A stretch of DNA of 64,000 bases from Thioalkalivibrio sp. ALJ24 (GTDB lineage Bacteria; Pseudomonadota; Gammaproteobacteria; Ectothiorhodospirales; Ectothiorhodospiraceae): NCBI RefSeq assembly GCF_000377785.1, contig NZ_KB898729.1:1-64000 (forward strand). The letters run 5' to 3'. Both the position numbers and the translations under genes were made by a program. A model generated the notes under the pieces. The model was not told the origin of the DNA, made no database searches, and saw only the letters and a list, made by a program, of their open reading frames with translations. Each line of letters opens with the position of its first letter. The stretch's first letter is position 1. Shown in pieces: positions 46,152-57,768 of this stretch.

Positions 46152-47150
46152 TCAGCGGGCGCCGGGCCCGTTGCCCGGTACGGCGCCCGGGGTGTCGTCC
46201 GCGAGGCAGGCGCGGGCGGCCTCCGCATCGCGCGCGATCTGCGCCTTGAGCGCGTCCAGCCCGTCGAAGCGCTGTTCGCCGCGCACCAGGGCACGCGGCT
46301 CGAACGCCACGCGCATGCCGTAGAGATCGGGCGCGGCATCCAGCACGTGGATCTCCAGACGCTGCTCGTTGCCCTGCACCGTGGGCCGCCAGCCGATGTT
46401 CGCCACCGCGGCCAGCGGCTCGCCGCCCGCGCCATGCAGCCAGCCGGCATACACCCCGCGCAGCGCCATGGGCCAGCGGCCCAGGCGCACGTTGGCGGTG
46501 GGGAAGCCGATGGTGCGCCCCAGACGGTCGCCATGCGCAACCCGCCCGTGCAGCCGGTAGGCGCGCCCCAGCAGCCGCGCGACCTCGTCGAATCCGCCCT
46601 CGCGCGCCGCCGCACGCACCCGGGTACTGCTGATGCGCCCGTCGCCATCGCTGACGGTGGGCGTGGACTCCACGCTGAAGCCCAGCCGCGCACCTTCGCT
46701 GCGCATCAGTTCGTTGTCGCCCTCGCGCCCGCGGCCGAAACGGAAGTCGTCGCCCACCAGCACGTGGCAGGCGCCCAGCCGCCGGTACAGGACCTCCTCG
46801 AGGAAGTCGCGCGCCGGCAGGCCGGCCAGGCGGGCATCGAAACGCAGCACCCAGGCGGCATCCAGACCGCGACCGTCGAGGGTCACCAGACGGTCGCGCA
46901 GGCGCTGCAGCCGGCCCGGCGGCGTAGGCGCCCCGGCATGCTCGGCAAAATATTCGCGCGGCAGCGGCTCGAAGGTCATCAGGACCGACGGCGCGTCATG
47001 CTCGCGCGCAGCCGCCAGCAGGCGGTCGACCACCGCCTGATGCCCGCGGTGCAGGCCATCGAAGTTGCCGATGGTCACCACGGCGCCGCGTACCGCAGTC
47101 AGCCCGGAATCCGTACCGTCGGGCCTTCCCAGCCCTCGAATCAGCCGCAT
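46152..47150 (-). CDS. ribF: Riboflavin kinase / FMN adenylyltransferase
   Basis: A 332-residue bifunctional enzyme making FMN then FAD. I take [12 protein letters not shown] at 47150 as start. The N-terminal adenylyltransferase has [17 protein letters not shown] and [15 protein letters not shown]; the C-terminal kinase has [11 protein letters not shown] and YAGWLHG with [16 protein letters not shown]. It follows murJ as in many gammaproteobacteria. Confidence 0.97.
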   Translation of the reverse strand: MRLIRGLGRPDGTDSGLTAVRGAVVTIGNFDGLHRGHQAVVDRLLAAAREHDAPSVLMTFEPLPREYFAEHAGAPTPPGRLQRLRDRLVTLDGRGLDAAWVLRFDARLAGLPARDFLEEVLYRRLGACHVLVGDDFRFGRGREGDNELMRSEGARLGFSVESTPTVSDGDGRISSTRVRAAAREGGFDEVARLLGRAYRLHGRVAHGDRLGRTIGFPTANVRLGRWPMALRGVYAGWLHGAGGEPLAAVANIGWRPTVQGNEQRLEIHVLDAAPDLYGMRVAFEPRALVRGEQRFDGLDALKAQIARDAEAARACLADDTPGAVPGNGPGAR

Positions 47151-47201
47151 CGCCCCGCATCCAGACAAAAGCGCGAGTATAACCCGGCGCAGGTCCCGAG
47201 A

Positions 47202-48761
47202 TCAGGCCTCCCGCAGCAGGAAATGCCGCGGCCGCAGCCCGGCCAGCCACAGGGTCACCCCGAGACTGGCGACCCCGGCCAGGATCAGCCCGCTCAGCGC
47301 GGTCCCGCGCTCGGGTATCGACCAGTCCGTCCACGCGTCCAGCGCTGGCGACAGGAACACCAGCACCGCCACCATCACGGCCAGCGCGGCCGGCAGCCCG
47401 TAGCGCAGCCGCCACAGGGCGGGCCCCGGGTGATAGATCCCCTCGCGCACCAGGCCGCGATACAGCAGCCCGGCATTGATATAGGCCGAGGCCGAGGTCG
47501 CCAGCGCCAGCCCGGCATGCGCCCCGGGGACCCCGGACAGATACCACGGCAGCACGAACAGGCCGTTCAGCAGCATGTTCCAGAGCATGGCGATGATCGC
47601 GATGCGGACCGGGGTCTTCGTGTCCTGGCGCGCGAAGAAACCGGGCGCCAGGACCTTGATCAGGATGAAGCCGGGCAGCCCGAGGGCGTAAGCGGACAGC
47701 GCCATCGCGGTCATGTAGGTGTCGAACTGGCTGAACTCCTGGTACTGGATCAGCGTGGCGAGGATCGGCACCGCCAGCACCACCAGCCCGGCCATCGCCG
47801 GCAGGGCCACCAGCATCGCCAGGCGCAGGGCCCAGTCCAGAGTCCGGCCGAAGGCCTCGGGGCGCTCCTCGTTGAACTGCTTCGCCAGGCGGGGAAGGAT
47901 CACCGTTCCGATGGCGATGCCGAACAGCGCCAGCGGCAGCTCGACGAAGCGATCACCGAAATACAGCCAGGAGATCGACCCGGCCACCAGGAACGAGGCG
48001 ATCAGGGTGTCCACCAGCAGGTTGATCTGCACCACCGAGGTCCCGAGGATCGCCGGCAGCATCAGCTTGACGATCCGGCGCACGCCCTCGTGTGCGCGGC
48101 GGAAACGCGGCCGCGGCAGCAGCCCCGCGCGCCACAAAAACGGGATCTGGAAGGCCAGCTGCAGCGCCCCGGCGATGAACACGCCCCAGGCCAGCGCGAC
48201 CACGGGTTCGGCAAACATCGGCGCCAGCCACAGCGCCGCGGCGATCAGCGCGAGGTTGAGGAACACCGGGGTGAAAGCCGGCACCGCGAAGCGCCCGATG
48301 CTGTTGAGGATGCCCGCCGCCATCGCGGTCAGCGAGATGAACAGCAGATACGGGAAGGTGATCCGCAGCATGTCCGCGGCCAGGTCCTGGCGGCCTGCCT
48401 CCTGCGCCAGCCCGGGGGCGAAGATCCAGATCAGGGCCGGGGCCGCCAGGATGCCCAGCAGCGTGACGATGGCCACCGCGCCCAGCAGCGCCCCGGCGGT
48501 ATGGTCCAGCAGATCGCGCAGGGCCTCGCGCCCGCGCTTCTCGCGGAATTCGGCGAACACCGGCACGAAGGCCTGGTTGAAGGCCCCCTCGGCAAACAGC
48601 CGGCGCAGGAAGTTGGGGATGCGGAAGGCGACGAAGAAGGCGTCGGTGGCCGCGCTGGCGCCGAAGGTCACCGCCAGTACCATGTCGCGCAGATAGCCCA
48701 TGATCCGCGAGATCATGGTCATGCCGCTGACCACGGCGGTGGAACGGAACAGTCGGTTCAT
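47202..48761 (-). CDS. murJ: Lipid II flippase MurJ
   Basis: A 519-residue MOP-superfamily inner-membrane protein flipping lipid II for peptidoglycan. I use the ATG at 48761 (MNRLFRSTAVVSGMTM), not the longer frame to 48833, since the upstream residues are not family-like. About 14 helices are visible; key motifs are RIMGYLRDMVLAVTFGAS, AFRIPNFLRRLFAEGAFNQAF (with conserved Arg) and QINLLVDTLIASFL. Length is normal. Confidence 0.97.
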   Translation of the reverse strand: MNRLFRSTAVVSGMTMISRIMGYLRDMVLAVTFGASAATDAFFVAFRIPNFLRRLFAEGAFNQAFVPVFAEFREKRGREALRDLLDHTAGALLGAVAIVTLLGILAAPALIWIFAPGLAQEAGRQDLAADMLRITFPYLLFISLTAMAAGILNSIGRFAVPAFTPVFLNLALIAAALWLAPMFAEPVVALAWGVFIAGALQLAFQIPFLWRAGLLPRPRFRRAHEGVRRIVKLMLPAILGTSVVQINLLVDTLIASFLVAGSISWLYFGDRFVELPLALFGIAIGTVILPRLAKQFNEERPEAFGRTLDWALRLAMLVALPAMAGLVVLAVPILATLIQYQEFSQFDTYMTAMALSAYALGLPGFILIKVLAPGFFARQDTKTPVRIAIIAMLWNMLLNGLFVLPWYLSGVPGAHAGLALATSASAYINAGLLYRGLVREGIYHPGPALWRLRYGLPAALAVMVAVLVFLSPALDAWTDWSIPERGTALSGLILAGVASLGVTLWLAGLRPRHFLLREA

Positions 48762-48831
48762 GCGGAAGCCGGGCCCCAGGGGAAACAGGCGGCCCGGAGT
48801 GTAACCGACTCGGCCGCCGCAAGGCGCGGCC

Positions 48832-48862
48832 ATGGCGACCCGTGGGAACCACGGGTCGCCAT
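48832..48862. terminator. 14-bp hairpin, terminator-like without T-run
   Basis: A perfect 14-bp stem (ATGGCGACCCGTGG / CCACGGGTCGCCAT) with a GAA loop lies after the DsrE-like gene and before murJ on the minus strand. There is no poly-T tract, so it may attenuate, protect RNA, or be a small repeat. Confidence 0.45.
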
Positions 48863-48873
48863 CGGGAAGGGGG

Positions 48874-49395
48874 TTACTCGATCTTCAGGTAGGCGAAGCC
48901 TTCCTCGTTCTGCAGTTCGGCGATGCGAACCACGCCGGAGGGCACCAGGTCCACGCCGTCCATCAGCTCGTCCTCGGCCAGCCCGACCTCGCTGCGGGTG
49001 ATGTCGCACAGCTCCAGCTTCACATCGTAGGTATTGGCCAGGTTGCGCAGACGGCTCTGCAGGCTGTCCCGCTCTTCCAGCAGCTCCTCGTCGGCCTCGA
49101 ACGGGGTGCCTTCCAGGTTGTCCTCGGTGAGGAAACGGATGCCGTGCGACACGAACACGATGCGCACGTCCGCTTCCATGAACTCGTTCTCGTAGTGCAT
49201 GACCATGTTGTTGATGCTGCCGATCATCGCCGAGAGGCGCCGCGGATCGGCAAAATCGGCGTGATAGACGACCTTCGCGTCGGGCTCGAAGGCGCGCGCC
49301 TGCTGCGGGGCGAGCACCAGGCTGGCGGCGAACAGCGCCAGCAGGGCCAGGACAAGCCCGGGAAACAGGGTCGTGCGGGTAGCGGAATGACTCAT
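48874..49395 (-). CDS. Periplasmic DsrE-like protein
   Basis: A 173-residue protein with a Sec-like signal (TLFPGLVLALLALFAASLVLA, ending QQARA) and a DsrE/F-like sulfur-relay fold: KVVYHADFADPRRLSAMIGSINNMVM, VRIVFVSHGIRFL, LANTYDVKLELCDITRSEVG (the cysteine matches the sulfur-carrying position) and DLVPSGVVRIAELQNEEGFAYLKIE. I use the ATG at 49395; AGGAG (49403-49407, complement) lies seven bases upstream, whereas the ATG at 49401 is too close. A role in periplasmic sulfur or stress biology is inferred. It sits between murJ and rpsT, an unusual insertion in that conserved order. Confidence 0.7.
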   Translation of the reverse strand: MSHSATRTTLFPGLVLALLALFAASLVLAPQQARAFEPDAKVVYHADFADPRRLSAMIGSINNMVMHYENEFMEADVRIVFVSHGIRFLTEDNLEGTPFEADEELLEERDSLQSRLRNLANTYDVKLELCDITRSEVGLAEDELMDGVDLVPSGVVRIAELQNEEGFAYLKIE

Positions 49396-49493
49396 CTCCA
49401 TGCTCCTTTCTTGTTGTGATGCCTGCAATGTAGACGCGCGGGACACGGGAATCCATTCCGGTTTGCTTGTATTACCGGCCAGCACCGCTTCGC

Positions 49494-49522
49494 TTGACCC
49501 TGACCGGCGCCCCGGGTATGCT
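49494..49522 (+). promoter_or_regulatory. Sigma-70 promoter of rpsT
   Basis: TTGACC (49494-49499) and TATGCT (49517-49522) with a 17-base spacer, about 47 bases before the rpsT start. This is a near-consensus sigma-70 promoter. Confidence 0.8.
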
Positions 49523-49568
49523 TTGCCGCCTTTCAAAGAACCCGGCGAAGAACGCGAGGGATAGAGTT

Positions 49569-49835
49569 TTGGCGAATATTGCTTCTGCCCGCAAGCGGGC
49601 CCGACAGGCTGTCAAGAACCGCGCCCACAACATGGCGCTGCGGTCGCGTTTCCGCACCTACATGAAGGCGGTCCTCAAGCCGCTGCGCAAGGGAGACGTC
49701 GAGGCGGCCCGCGAGGCGTATCGCCAGGCGGTGCCGATCATCGACAAGACGGCGAACAAGGGCCTGATCCACAAGAACAAGGCGGCCCGGCACAAGAGCC
49801 GCCTGAACCAGCGGATCCGCGCACTGCAGAGCTGA
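49569..49835 (+). CDS. rpsT: 30S ribosomal protein S20
   Basis: An 88-residue ribosomal protein beginning (M)ANIASARKRARQ. The start codon is TTG at 49569, as is UUG in E. coli rpsT, where weak initiation allows autoregulation. GAGGG (49556-49560) lies eight bases upstream. The longer frame from 49467 is promoter and leader. S20 binds 16S rRNA early in 30S assembly. The gene is monocistronic with a strong terminator behind. Confidence 0.97.
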   Translation: MANIASARKRARQAVKNRAHNMALRSRFRTYMKAVLKPLRKGDVEAAREAYRQAVPIIDKTANKGLIHKNKAARHKSRLNQRIRALQS

Positions 49836-49894
49836 TCGCTGATGACTCGGACCTGCGCGCAGGTCCGGGGCTGCAGCGAGCCGCGCAAAAACAG

Positions 49895-49928
49895 AACGGG
49901 CCCGCCCCTTGCGAGGGGCGGGCCCGTT
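49895..49928. terminator. Bidirectional terminator between rpsT and proB
   Basis: A perfect 14-bp stem (AACGGGCCCGCCCC / GGGGCGGGCCCGTT) with a six-base loop lies between the convergent ends of rpsT and proB. It is followed on the plus strand by a short TT run and on the minus strand by TTCTGTTTTT, which suits termination of both transcripts. Confidence 0.85.
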
Positions 49929-49955
49929 TGCGTGGATGATCGACGCTGAAAGCGG

Positions 49956-52176
<2,221 letters not shown>

Positions 52177-52204
52177 ACGGCGATCCGCGTAGCGGCCAGC
52201 CGGA

Positions 52205-52465
52205 TTACTGCTGCGGCTGGACCGTCACGAAACGGCGGTTGAAACGACCGCCCTTCTTGAAGACGACCTGACCGTCAACCTTGGCGAACAGCGTGTGATC
52301 CTTGCCGCAACCCACGTTCTCGCCGGGATGATACTGCGTGCCGCGCTGCCGCACGAGGATATTGCCGGCGCGCACGACCTGGCCGCCAAAGCGCTTCACG
52401 CCAAGGCGTTTACTCTCTGAGTCGCGCCCGTTCTTGGAACTGCCGCCTGCCTTCTTGTGTGCCAT
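52205..52465 (-). CDS. rpmA: 50S ribosomal protein L27
   Basis: An 86-residue ribosomal protein: [22 protein letters not shown], then [19 protein letters not shown] and the Lys/Arg-rich end. L27 reaches the peptidyl-transferase centre. It follows rplU with about 34 bases between. There is no N-terminal extension requiring Prp cleavage. Confidence 0.98.
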   Translation of the reverse strand: MAHKKAGGSSKNGRDSESKRLGVKRFGGQVVRAGNILVRQRGTQYHPGENVGCGKDHTLFAKVDGQVVFKKGGRFNRRFVTVQPQQ

Positions 52466-52499
52466 GTTCTCGTTCTCCCGAGTACTGTCGTGCCGCAGC

Positions 52500-52811
52500 T
52501 CAGCCGGCGATGCCGGTGATGCGCACGGTGGTGTAGTGCTGCCGGTGGCCCGCCTGCTTCATGCTGTGCTTGCGGCGCCGGAATTTGATGATGCGGACCT
52601 TGTCGCCGCGGCCGTGATCCTCGACCTTGGCGGTGACCTTGCCGCCATCGACCACCGGGGCCCCGACGCGGACATCGTCACCCGCACCCACCATCAGCAC
52701 CTGGTCGAAATCGACCTCGGAACCGACTTCGGCGTCGAGCTTTTCGATGCGGATCACGTCGCCTTCGGCGACGCGGTACTGTTTACCACCTGTTGCGATG
52801 ATCGCGTACAT
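52500..52811 (-). CDS. rplU: 50S ribosomal protein L21
   Basis: A 103-residue protein: [18 protein letters not shown], and C-terminal [19 protein letters not shown]. Start at 52811; the longer frame to 52895 is leader. L21 binds 23S rRNA. First gene of the rplU-rpmA operon. Confidence 0.98.
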   Translation of the reverse strand: MYAIIATGGKQYRVAEGDVIRIEKLDAEVGSEVDFDQVLMVGAGDDVRVGAPVVDGGKVTAKVEDHGRGDKVRIIKFRRRKHSMKQAGHRQHYTTVRITGIAG

Positions 52812-52882
52812 TTCCCTGGGACTCCGTTGCGATGACCTGTGTGGACCAGGTGCTGATGAACTGGTCTCGCGAAAGGGCGGCA

Positions 52883-52911
52883 ATGCTAGCAGCACGGGGT
52901 CGGACGGTCAA
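52883..52911 (-). promoter_or_regulatory. Sigma-70 promoter of rplU-rpmA
   Basis: On the minus strand TTGACC (complement of 52906-52911) and TAGCAT (complement of 52883-52888) are separated by 17 bases, about 70 bases before rplU. Confidence 0.8.
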
Positions 52912-52932
52912 CGCCACAGGGCCCGGGATTGC

Positions 52933-52961
52933 TTGACACCCCGCAACCCCCTTTCTAGCAT
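52933..52961 (+). promoter_or_regulatory. Sigma-70 promoter of ispB
   Basis: TTGACA (52933-52938) and TAGCAT (52956-52961) with a 17-base spacer, a near-perfect sigma-70 promoter about 47 bases before the ispB start. It is back to back with the rplU promoter, only 21 bases apart. Confidence 0.85.
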
Positions 52962-53008
52962 GCCGGGCTGCCTCCATCACCCCCACCCTCACCGGCCTGC
53001 CGAACCGC

Positions 53009-53977
53009 ATGTCCATAGAGACCATCCGAGAGCTCGCTGCCGAAGACATGCAGGCAGTCGACACCTGCATCCGAGAGCGGCTCCGCTCGCCGGTGGTGCT
53101 GATCAACCAGCTCGGCAACTACATCATCCACAGTGGCGGCAAGCGGCTGCGCCCGCTGCTGGCGACGTTGTCCGCCCGTGCCTGCGGGTATCAGGGCGAC
53201 AAGCACGTCACGCTGGCGGCGCTGGTGGAGTTCATCCACACCGCGACCCTGCTGCACGACGACGTGGTGGACGCCTCCGAGATGCGCCGCGGCAACGAGA
53301 CCGCGAACCACATCTTCGGCAACGAGGCCGCGGTGCTGGTGGGCGACTTCCTCTACACCCGCGCATTCGAAATGATGGTCGAGATCGACTCGATGCGGGT
53401 GATGGAGATCCTCTCGCGCGCCACTAACGTGATCGCCGAGGGCGAGGTGATGCAGCTGATGAACTGCCACGACGCCGATGTCGACGAGACGCGCTACATG
53501 GACGTGATCCAGTCGAAGACCGCCAAGCTGTTCGAGGCCGCCTGCCAGATCGGCGGGATCCTCGCGCAGCGCGACGCCGACGACGAGGCCGCGCTGGCAC
53601 GCTACGGCATGCACCTGGGCACCGCCTTCCAGCTGATCGACGACGTGCTCGACTACTCGGCCGACCCGGAGGTGACCGGCAAGCAGCTGGGTGACGACCT
53701 CGCCGAGGGCAAGCCGACCCTGCCGCTGATCCACGTACTGCGCGAGGGCAGCGAGAGCGAAAAGGCGGTGGTGCGCCGGGCGATCGAGGAAGGCGGGCGC
53801 GAGGAGACCGAGGCGGTGCTGGCGGCGATGCGCTCCACCGGGGCACTGGAGTATGCCCGTGCACGGGCGGAGGCAGAGACCGACGCCGCGATCGCCGCGA
53901 TCGCCGATCTCCCGGAAAACGACCACCGCCGCGCGCTGGTGGATATCGCCCGCTTCGCGGTGGGGCGCGACCACTGA
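53009..53977 (+). CDS. ispB: Octaprenyl diphosphate synthase
   Basis: A 322-residue trans-prenyltransferase extending FPP to the ubiquinone side chain. Aspartate-rich motifs are LLHDDVVDASEMRRG and QLIDDVLDYSAD. NYIIHSGGKRLRPLL is the usual FARM-preceding segment. Standard rplU/ispB divergent arrangement in proteobacteria. Confidence 0.96.
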   Translation: MSIETIRELAAEDMQAVDTCIRERLRSPVVLINQLGNYIIHSGGKRLRPLLATLSARACGYQGDKHVTLAALVEFIHTATLLHDDVVDASEMRRGNETANHIFGNEAAVLVGDFLYTRAFEMMVEIDSMRVMEILSRATNVIAEGEVMQLMNCHDADVDETRYMDVIQSKTAKLFEAACQIGGILAQRDADDEAALARYGMHLGTAFQLIDDVLDYSADPEVTGKQLGDDLAEGKPTLPLIHVLREGSESEKAVVRRAIEEGGREETEAVLAAMRSTGALEYARARAEAETDAAIAAIADLPENDHRRALVDIARFAVGRDH

Positions 53978-54829
<852 letters not shown>

Positions 54830-54832
54830 CCC

Positions 54833-55108
54833 ATGGCCCGTATTACCGTCGAGGACTGCCTCGAGAAAGTCGACAACCGCTTCGAGCTGGTGATGATGGC
54901 CGCCCGTCGCGCGCGTCATATCGCCCACGGCAAGGAGCCGCGGCTCCCCGAGAACAACGACAAGCCGACGGTCATCGCGCTGCGCGAGATCGCCGCCGGC
55001 GAGGTCGGGGCCGAGGTGTTCGACGAGCACGACGAGCGCCCGCAGAACCAGATGCTGGATTTCTCCACGATCCGGCACCTGGAACAGCTCGAAGCCGACG
55101 AACGGTAG
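54833..55108 (+). CDS. rpoZ: RNA polymerase omega subunit
   Basis: A 91-residue protein: [44 protein letters not shown]. It promotes RNAP assembly and forms part of the ppGpp site. It sits in its usual gmk-rpoZ-spoT place. Confidence 0.98.
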   Translation: MARITVEDCLEKVDNRFELVMMAARRARHIAHGKEPRLPENNDKPTVIALREIAAGEVGAEVFDEHDERPQNQMLDFSTIRHLEQLEADER

Positions 55109-55117
55109 GTCGCACCC

Positions 55118-57301
55118 ATGGCCGCTGGGCTCTCCGCGCCCGGGGCCGTCTCCTCGGCTTCGGCGGACTCCACCCGTTTCCTGATCAGTGACCTGTGCGC
55201 TGAGCTGGAGGCATACCTGGAATCCGACCAGGTCGAGGAGGTCTATCGCGCGTATCTGTTCGGCGCCGAGGCCCACGACGGTCAGACCCGCAAGACCGGC
55301 GAGCCGTACATCTATCACCCGCTGGCCGTGGCCCGCACCATGGCCGAGATGCGCATGGACGACCGCGCGATCTGCGCGGCCATCCTCCATGACGTAATGG
55401 AGGACACCCCGACCAGCAAGGACCGCATCCACGCCGAATTCGGCCAGGAGGTGGCGGAGCTGGTCGACGGGGTCTCCAAGCTGACCCACCTGCAGTTCCA
55501 GTCGAAGGCCGAGGCGCAGGCGGAAAACTTCCGCAAGATGATGCTGGCGATCACCCGCGACATCCGGGTGATCCTGATCAAGCTGGCCGACCGGCTGCAC
55601 AACATGCGCACCCTGGGCGTGATGCGCCCGGACAAGAAGCGGCGCATCGCCAACGAGACCCTCGAAATCTACGCCCCCATCGCCCAGCGCCTGGGCATGA
55701 ACGCGATGCGCCGCGAGCTGGAGCACCTCGGCTTCACCGCCAAGCATCCCTGGCGGGCGGCGGTGCTGGAGAAGGCCATGCGCGAAGCCCGCGGCAACCG
55801 CCGCGAGCCGATGCGCAACATCGAACAGGCGATCTGCTCGCGCATGGAGGCTGCGGGCATCGAGGGTCGCATCTCCGGACGCGAGAAGTCGCTCTACAGC
55901 ATCTACCGCAAGATGCGGTCGAAGCGCCACTCCTTCGAGGACGTGTTCGACGTGTTCGCCATCCGCATCGTGGTGGACGACGTCGACACCTGCTACCGCT
56001 CGCTGGGCGTGGTGCACAACCTGTACAAGCCGGTGCCGGGCCGCTTCAAGGATTACATCGCGATCCCCAAGTCCAACGGCTACCAGTCGCTGCACACCAT
56101 CCTGTTCGGCCCGCACGGCATCCCCATCGAGATCCAGATCCGCACCACCGAGATGGATCGCGTGGCGGAGAGCGGGATCGCCGCCCACTGGCAGTACAAG
56201 GCCGGCGGCGAACTGGCGCAGACCGCGCAGAGCCGCGCGCGCGAATGGCTGAAGGATGTCCTCGAGATCCAGAACAGCGTGGGCAACTCGATCGAGTTCC
56301 TGGAGAACGTGAAGGTCGACCTGTTCCCCGACGAGGTCTACACCTTCACCCCGGGCGGCGACATCCTGGTGCTGCCGCGCAACGCGACTCCGGTGGATTT
56401 CGCCTACGCGGTGCACTCCGATGTCGGCAACCGCTGTGTGGCGGCCAAGATCGACCGCCAGCTGGCACCGCTCTCCAGCCAGCTGCAGAGCGGCCAGACC
56501 GTGGAGATCGTCACGGCACCGGGCGCCCGACCCAACCCCGCCTGGCTGTCGTTCGTGGTCACCGGCAAGGCGCGCAGCGGCATCCGCCACTGCCTGAAGT
56601 CGATGCAGGCCGACGAGGCCCGCGCCCTCGGCCGGCGGCTGCTGGAGAAGGCCCTCGCCGCACTCGACTCCAGCCTGGCCCGGATCTCCCCCGCGCAACT
56701 GGATCAGCTGCTGGACACCATGCAGCTGAACGATCTCGACGCCCTGCTGGTGGAGATCGGACTGGGCAACCGCATGGCCGGCCTGGTCGCGCGCCAGCTG
56801 ACGGGCATGGAGGCCGCCGAGCCCGCCGAGGGGGAGGGCGATGGCGAGGGTGGTCGGCAGTCCCTGGCGATCCGCGGGACCGAGGGCATGGTGCTGAACT
56901 ACGGCCGCTGCTGCTATCCCATCCCCGGGGATCCCATCGTCGGGCAGCTGAGTGCCGGGCGCGGCCTGGTCGTGCACCGCGAGAGCTGCCGCAACCTGCA
57001 CGAGAGCCGCGAGCGCCCCGATCGCGTGATCGACCTCGAGTGGTCACACGAGCCGGGACTGCAGTTCACCGCCGCGGTCCGCACGCGCACCGCCAACCGG
57101 CGCGGGGCGCTGGCTGAAATGGCCGCGAACATCGCCGATCAGGGCTCCAACATCGAGCACATTTCGTTTAACGAGCAGGACGGGCACACCACCGCGATGA
57201 CCTTCCTGCTCACCGTGCGCGACCGCCAGCACCTGGCGCAGATCATGCGCATGCTGCGGCGCCTGCCCGACGTCCTGAAGATCTCCCGCCCGCGCGGCTG
57301 A
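55118..57301 (+). CDS. spoT: Bifunctional (p)ppGpp synthase/hydrolase
   Basis: A 727-residue RSH protein. The hydrolase HD residues are in [15 protein letters not shown] and [11 protein letters not shown]; the synthetase domain has [17 protein letters not shown] and [18 protein letters not shown]; a TGS domain ([28 protein letters not shown]) and C-terminal zinc/ACT regulatory domains follow. As both HD and synthetase motifs are intact, it should be bifunctional. It is linked to gmk and rpoZ. Confidence 0.97.
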   Translation: MAAGLSAPGAVSSASADSTRFLISDLCAELEAYLESDQVEEVYRAYLFGAEAHDGQTRKTGEPYIYHPLAVARTMAEMRMDDRAICAAILHDVMEDTPTSKDRIHAEFGQEVAELVDGVSKLTHLQFQSKAEAQAENFRKMMLAITRDIRVILIKLADRLHNMRTLGVMRPDKKRRIANETLEIYAPIAQRLGMNAMRRELEHLGFTAKHPWRAAVLEKAMREARGNRREPMRNIEQAICSRMEAAGIEGRISGREKSLYSIYRKMRSKRHSFEDVFDVFAIRIVVDDVDTCYRSLGVVHNLYKPVPGRFKDYIAIPKSNGYQSLHTILFGPHGIPIEIQIRTTEMDRVAESGIAAHWQYKAGGELAQTAQSRAREWLKDVLEIQNSVGNSIEFLENVKVDLFPDEVYTFTPGGDILVLPRNATPVDFAYAVHSDVGNRCVAAKIDRQLAPLSSQLQSGQTVEIVTAPGARPNPAWLSFVVTGKARSGIRHCLKSMQADEARALGRRLLEKALAALDSSLARISPAQLDQLLDTMQLNDLDALLVEIGLGNRMAGLVARQLTGMEAAEPAEGEGDGEGGRQSLAIRGTEGMVLNYGRCCYPIPGDPIVGQLSAGRGLVVHRESCRNLHESRERPDRVIDLEWSHEPGLQFTAAVRTRTANRRGALAEMAANIADQGSNIEHISFNEQDGHTTAMTFLLTVRDRQHLAQIMRMLRRLPDVLKISRPRG

Positions 57302-57353
57302 TGCGGTAAGGTGCCCGGCGCATCGTTATGGCGCACAGTTATCAGGAGATCCC

Positions 57354-57743
57354 ATGTCCCGCGAAGTGATCCAGACCGAAGCCGCGCCGGCCGCCATCGG
57401 CCCCTATTCCCAGGCCGTGCGTACCGGCGACACCGTGTACCTGTCCGGGCAGATCCCGCTGGACCCAGCGACCATGGAGCTGGTCGAGGACGGCATCGAG
57501 GCGCAGATCCGCCAGGTGTTCGACAACCTCGCCGCGGTGCTGGACGCCGCCGGCGCCGGGCTGGGCGACATCGCCAAGCTCAACATCTACCTCACCGACC
57601 TGACCCATTTCCCGCTGGTCAACGAGCTGATGACCGAGTACTTCAGCGAGCCCTACCCGGCGCGCGCGGCCATCGGCGTGGCCTCCCTGCCCAAGGGCGC
57701 GCAGGTGGAGATGGACGCCATCGCCTGGTGCCCGCGGGGCTGA
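57354..57743 (+). CDS. ridA: RidA enamine/imine deaminase
   Basis: A 129-residue YjgF/YER057c/UK114 protein that hydrolyses reactive enamines from PLP enzymes. The sequence has [29 protein letters not shown] and [23 protein letters not shown], including the active-site Arg. It sits between spoT and recG as in many gammaproteobacteria; the gap before it is about 50 bases, with AGGAG just upstream. Confidence 0.96.
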   Translation: MSREVIQTEAAPAAIGPYSQAVRTGDTVYLSGQIPLDPATMELVEDGIEAQIRQVFDNLAAVLDAAGAGLGDIAKLNIYLTDLTHFPLVNELMTEYFSEPYPARAAIGVASLPKGAQVEMDAIAWCPRG

Positions 57744-57768
57744 GGCCCCGCATCCCGGAGCGCTGCAG

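Noticed and set aside
43297-46323. 1,008-residue plus-strand open frame
   Set aside because: Antisense to ileS; composition is His/Arg/Val-rich and it has no family likeness.
46056-49001. 981-residue plus-strand open frame
   Set aside because: Antisense to ribF and murJ; Gln/Arg/His-rich without domains.
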